Shown here piece by piece: positions 61,201 to 64,000 of a stretch of 64,000 nucleotides of DNA; within the stretch, counting starts at the first letter, position 1; every line of letters begins with the position of its first letter. Made by a program: the position numbers and the translations under genes. The stretch comes from Tolypeutes matacus (taxonomy: Eukaryota > Chordata > Mammalia > Cingulata > Chlamyphoridae). The stretch is taken from assembly GCA_026826555.1 (NCBI GenBank), contig JAKSZT010054576.1, positions 12,751,251 through 12,815,250 on the forward strand, given 5' to 3'. A model generated the notes under the pieces. The model saw nothing but the letters and a program-made list of their open reading frames with translations. It was not told the DNA's origin and did no database searches.

Positions 61201-62615
61201 AGCAAAGATTCCATGAAATTTGCAGCAATCTAGTAAAAACACGACGCAGAGCTGTGGGCTGGTGGAAACGCCTCTTTACACTAAAGGAAGAAAAGCCAAA
61301 AATGGTACATCCTTTGCTTTGATTTATTTAAGTAATGCAAAATTTTAAGACTGAATCAATCTTGATTTCATGGTAGTCTAATGATATAATTTTTGTTTTA
61401 ATAGTTATCATTTGATATTTATCATTATCCATCAGTTTAACTCTTGAGTACATTTATAAATCTTTATCTGTATTAGTTAGACTGAATCATTGGGAGTTAA
61501 AAATTACATTTTGCACTGAATTTCTTACTCTGGTAGAGCAAAATTTTTCTCTTTTCTTTTTTTATTTACTGAAATAATAGTAAAGGACATATACTTAGAA
61601 AGCGTCTGTTCTCATCTGTTTTTCTTTTTCTTTTCTTTTTTTTTTTTTTTTTTTTTACCGGGTATCGAACCCGGATCCCTCCATATGGGAGACGGATGCC
61701 CAACCATTTGAGCCACATCTGTCCCCCTCTCATCTGTTTTTCAGCATACATGAGGTCACTATGTGAAGTTTATTAATTGACTCCAATATAAATTAAACTA
61801 TTTTTACAGTAATTCTAGGGAATGTGTCTAAATTCTATAAAGTAGATCTAATGGAGTTTTCTCTACTATTATAGATATTGAGTATTTTTAAAGAAACGTA
61901 ATAAAAATGGAATTATTTTCCAATGTTAAGTTATAGTTATGCTTCTCAGTCCATTTCTCAGAGTTGACAAATTTTTGTTATTTTCATTGGTAGTACTTCA
62001 TGACCATGATCATTTCTCTTGCTGCGGTTGCTTGGGTGGGACAGCAAGTCCACAATCTTTTTCTCACCTACCTGATAGGTAAGTCTTTGAGGAAGAATTA
62101 ACTACAGGCACATCTTGGTCGGTGAAGCCTTAACTGAAACTTAGTGAATAAACAAATATGTGTGTGCTTAGAAAGTTTAAGGCACTGGTCAAGGACCTGT
62201 GGGAGAGTACAAAGAAGACAGGTTCTTGTTTTTAGAGACTTTATGGTCTTATTAAGAAATTAAGATAAAGAACATAACCAAGGTGGAAAGTAGTGTGCAA
62301 AAGGTAAAAGTAAGCAGTGTGTGTTATCTGAGGATGGAGGAGTATGATAGAAATTTCTGGGGATAAATGCCAATGGAAGTAGTGGATGTCCTGTAGTGTC
62401 AAATAGTCTGGGAAACTGCCTTCTGTAAAATGTAATAACTTTCAGGAAGTTAATTGCTGTCTCCTTATTTTTATTTATCTATTTATTTATTTAAAGTGAC
62501 TTTCTTACTGTTGCTTCCTGGACTCAACCAACATGGAATCATTTCAAAGTACATTGGAATGGCCAAAAGGGAGATAAACAAGCTTCTCAAACAAAAGGAA
62601 AAGAAAAATGAATAA
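55254..62615 (+). CDS. ARL6IP1: ARL6IP1, ER-shaping membrane protein (6 coding exons joined)
   Basis: ADP-ribosylation factor-like 6 interacting protein 1, a reticulon-like ER membrane protein whose hydrophobic hairpins curve tubules; loss causes a hereditary spastic paraplegia in people (SPG61). Six exons join to 203 codons plus TAA, the human length, with near-identical sequence: MAEGDNRSTNLL, then AAETASLEEQLQGWGEVML. Hydrophobic segments fall at about residues 42-62, 66-92, 136-155 and 160-176. The C-terminus KQKEKKNE ends in KKNE, a KKxx ER-retrieval signal. Start chosen for its strong context (ACAATGG) and family match. Residue 58 is Thr where human has Ile. Confidence 0.97.
56160..56350 (+). 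mobile_element. MIR core-SINE
   Basis: Classical MIR wording: GGGTTCAAATCTG, CAATTTCCTCATCTG, AAATGGGGATAGTAA, GGGTTGTTGGGAGGATT, ACCTAGCACTGCTCC. Confidence 0.85.
57208..57292 (+). mobile_element. Short DAS-type SINE
   Basis: ACAGATGTGGCTCAAACAG, GGTTCCATCCCTGGGACC, poly-A tail; flanked by AAAAAAGAG-like repeats. Same ~100-base subtype as 28,920. Ends about 120 bases before exon 2. Confidence 0.87.
57411..57544 (+). CDS. ARL6IP1: ARL6IP1 exon 2
   Basis: Acceptor ATACAG, donor GTAAGT. Encodes residues 13-57, AAETASLEEQLQGWGEVML through the start of the first membrane hairpin (MGAVSLVF). Confidence 0.97.
57545..58750 (+). other. ARL6IP1: ARL6IP1 intron 2
   Basis: An old hAT-like piece (GTGGCTCTCAAATTTTTTGG, MER20-style) at about 57,748-57,880; sense LINE-1 3' end at 58,050-58,690. 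Confidence 0.65.
58050..58690 (+). mobile_element. LINE-1 3' end, sense
   Basis: GTTGGCAAGGATGTGGAGAA, GAATAACCATCTGACCCC, TATAGCAGCATTATTCAC, ACAACATGGATGAACC, GAAATAAGCCAGAGACAA, ending in a TATATGTGTGTG repeat. Open only for 93 codons. Confidence 0.9.
58751..58870 (+). CDS. ARL6IP1: ARL6IP1 exon 3
   Basis: Acceptor TAACAG, donor GTAGGT. Encodes residues 57-97: TIYYLDPSVLSGVSCFVMFL and CLADYLVPILAPRIFGSNK; second hydrophobic segment. Confidence 0.97.
60712..61098 (+). mobile_element. hAT-like nonautonomous DNA transposon with nested SINE, copy 3
   Basis: Terminal inverted repeats CAGGGGTTCTTAAC and GTTAAGAACTCCTG (13 of 14 pairing) are flanked by a perfect 8-base target duplication CTTTAGAA (60,704-60,711 and 61,099-61,106), the hAT hallmark. 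Without the SINE the element is about 195 bases and codes for nothing. Confidence 0.88.
60828..61000 (+). mobile_element. DAS-type SINE nested in the hAT element
   Basis: GCTGTGGCTCAATCAGTAGG, GGTTCGGTTCCCGGGG, GGCGTGGTTAGCTGACCC, AAATGAATAAATAAA tail. Perfect 18-base target duplication AAATAATACACGGTATAG at 60,810-60,827 and 61,001-61,018. Confidence 0.93.
61187..61304 (+). CDS. ARL6IP1: ARL6IP1 exon 4
   Basis: Acceptor TTGTAG, donor GTACAT. Encodes residues 97-136: TTEQQQRFHEICSNLVKTRR through KEEKPKM, the cytosolic basic loop. Confidence 0.97.
61305..61993 (+). other. ARL6IP1: ARL6IP1 intron 4
   Basis: AT-rich; one young antisense SINE at 61,625. Nothing else recognised. Confidence 0.75.
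61625..61727 (-). mobile_element. Short DAS-type SINE, antisense, perfect 15-base TSD
   Basis: T tract, ACCGGGTATCGAACCCGG (reverse B box), GAGACGGATGCCCAACC and TTGAGCCACATCTGTCCCC. Target duplication TCTCATCTGTTTTTC at 61,610-61,624 and 61,728-61,742. Confidence 0.92.
61994..62078 (+). CDS. ARL6IP1: ARL6IP1 exon 5
   Basis: Acceptor TGGTAG, donor GTAAGT. Encodes residues 137-165: YFMTMIISLAAVAWVGQQVH and on to LTYLI; third hydrophobic segment. Confidence 0.97.
62079..62496 (+). other. ARL6IP1: ARL6IP1 intron 5
   Basis: A 418-base intron, no recognised element; a short TTTATTTATCTATTTATTTA run precedes the acceptor. Confidence 0.7.
62497..62615 (+). CDS. ARL6IP1: ARL6IP1 exon 6, coding part
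   Basis: Acceptor TTAAAG, stop TAA at 62,613-62,615. Encodes residues 165-203, last hydrophobic segment TFLLLLPGLNQHGI-like and lysine-rich tail ending KKNE. Confidence 0.97.
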
Positions 62616-63890
62616 CGTATCCTATTCAATGTGACTAATGGAACATACATTGTCCTTGGGAACAGTTTCTACTATGCCATCTGTATACTAAAATGTTACA
62701 GACATAGCTCTCTGCTCTCCCTTATTCTGACCGTAGTTAATAGAAATTCAGATTTGCTGAGTAAGACTTTCTGCGTAGTGTCTTCTCACCCAGTGTAGTG
62801 GGGTGCATTCTCATCAGTTGACCTTAGATGGACAATTCCTTAGTAAGTACTGACTTGTTTTGATTTTTCTTACCCAGGGTTAATTGAATTCTTACTTTTA
62901 GGCAACTTCCTTGAGTTAATCTTGGCTTTAGCTAGATGCAAGGTAGTGGTCTGTGGCTACAGGAAGCTGGTTCTACTGTCTGCTTCCACAGTCTGCTTAC
63001 AAAAGCTGTCTGGCTTCATGAACACAAAGACCAATTTTACCACTTTTGATGAATGACCAATTAAGATTCATTCCTCATTCTCCTTCGTTACAGTGGGAGA
63101 AGAATCCCCAGGAAATAAAATGAAATTAATTCCACACCCTCATATGTGTTGGTTTCTCCCTGGTGCAAAACTTAGCATTTGATCCTTTCTCCCAAATGGG
63201 GACTCTGACAGCTTAGAGTGCTTGTCCCCTTGCATTTAGAGTTCAGTGTAGACTTCCAGAAGATTGTAGTTTAGATTTTAACATAGTTTAATTTCAGATT
63301 TTCAGCTGACTGAAACTGAAGTATATGGTAGGTTAAGACTCATGTCTATGACTTTCACTCCAAAAGCAGCTAATAAAGGACAGAAGTCTTCCTATGTTAG
63401 TCAGGATTCATTTCAGTAGAAAACAGTTGTATCCTACTAGTTTTTCAAGACCAGAATAAGCCTTTAAAGGTAATCCTCAGGATTCTCATGTTATGGTGAT
63501 ACTGGCTTCGTCGATCCCCAAGCATTTGGAATAGGAGATGGAGGCAGAGACTGTTGGCTTCTGACTTTTTTCCTAGATACTTCTCTGAAGACTGCAAGGG
63601 CTCATGGGGAAACAGACTTGTGGTGATGGTAGCTGGCCTCTGATCTACAAAGATTTTGTAACTCCTTGGAAAGCTTATACTCTCCCTTTCAGTAGCTAGA
63701 AATTTAGAGTAGTTGAAATCTGTAGGAGTGAACCTCTGAGGGCCAAAAATATTGTGATATTTGAGAACAATTCTTAAACTCTGATAACTAGCTGTAATAT
63801 AGTTTTGTGAATTGATTGCACTGATACCGTTAAAACCTGGGCCTTGTGGTATATCTGTCCATAAATAAATGTTTTCTCCCCTTCAATATT
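62616..63890 (+). other. ARL6IP1: ARL6IP1 3' UTR
   Basis: About 1.27 kb, free of recognised transposons, ending at AATAAA 63,864-63,869. No earlier AATAAA hexamer stands out. Confidence 0.85.
63864..63869 (+). terminator. ARL6IP1: Poly(A) signal of ARL6IP1
   Basis: AATAAA (within ATAAATAAATG) followed at about 30 bases by GTAGACAGTGGTG, a GT-rich downstream element. Cleavage expected near 63,885-63,890. Confidence 0.85.
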
Positions 63891-64000
63891 GCTGTAGACA
63901 GTGGTGCACATGATGTAGCATATGATTTTTTTTTTTTTTTAATGTTCCACATGAAAACTACCTTAATTTTACATGTATTTCCTCACTGTAAATAATCCTG

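Overview
This is a mammalian nuclear genome window. It has long introns, tRNA-derived SINEs and LINE-1 fragments, and vertebrate splice sites. The SINEs (about 30 copies or part-copies) have tRNA-like heads with A and B boxes, GGCGTGGT-type bodies and AATAAA-rich tails. I recognise them as the DAS-SINE type of armadillos, so a xenarthran is most likely, probably an armadillo such as Dasypus. That is inference from repeat type; no search was run.

Two protein-coding genes lie head to tail on the + strand. Positions 1-~53,090 hold the 3' two-thirds of SMG1, the PIKK-family kinase that phosphorylates UPF1 in nonsense-mediated mRNA decay (NMD). I could place 41 coding exons, the first cut by the window edge, that join in one frame into 2,567 codons plus stop. 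Counting back from the C-terminus with the human length of 3,661 residues, the window starts at residue 1095. The catalytic Asp of GDRHLDN then falls at 2335, the residue of the classic kinase-dead mutant, so there is no net indel downstream of it. The exons cover the end of the helical solenoid, FAT, the kinase domain (exons 18-23), the very long C-insertion (exons 24-39) and FATC (exons 40-41). A ~4.35 kb 3' UTR follows.

About 2.1 kb further on, a CpG-rich promoter with a TATA box and CCAAT boxes starts ARL6IP1, which is complete: six coding exons, 203 residues, an ER-membrane-shaping protein with a C-terminal KKNE dilysine signal, and a ~1.3 kb 3' UTR ending near 63,890.

The introns hold DAS-type SINEs (some with perfect target-site duplications, some dimeric or composite), antisense LINE-1 fragments, old MIR/hAT pieces and microsatellites. 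I see no CRISPR array, operon, virus or other novel gene system. The points worth a second look are splice-site oddities in SMG1 (two GC-AG introns, two weak donors, a NAGNAG acceptor, a G-quadruplex motif next to an acceptor, SINEs abutting splice sites), unusual SINE architectures, a nested hAT/SINE, and two short tandem duplications. Exon numbers below are within this window; if human SMG1 has 63 exons, exon 1 here equals human exon 23.
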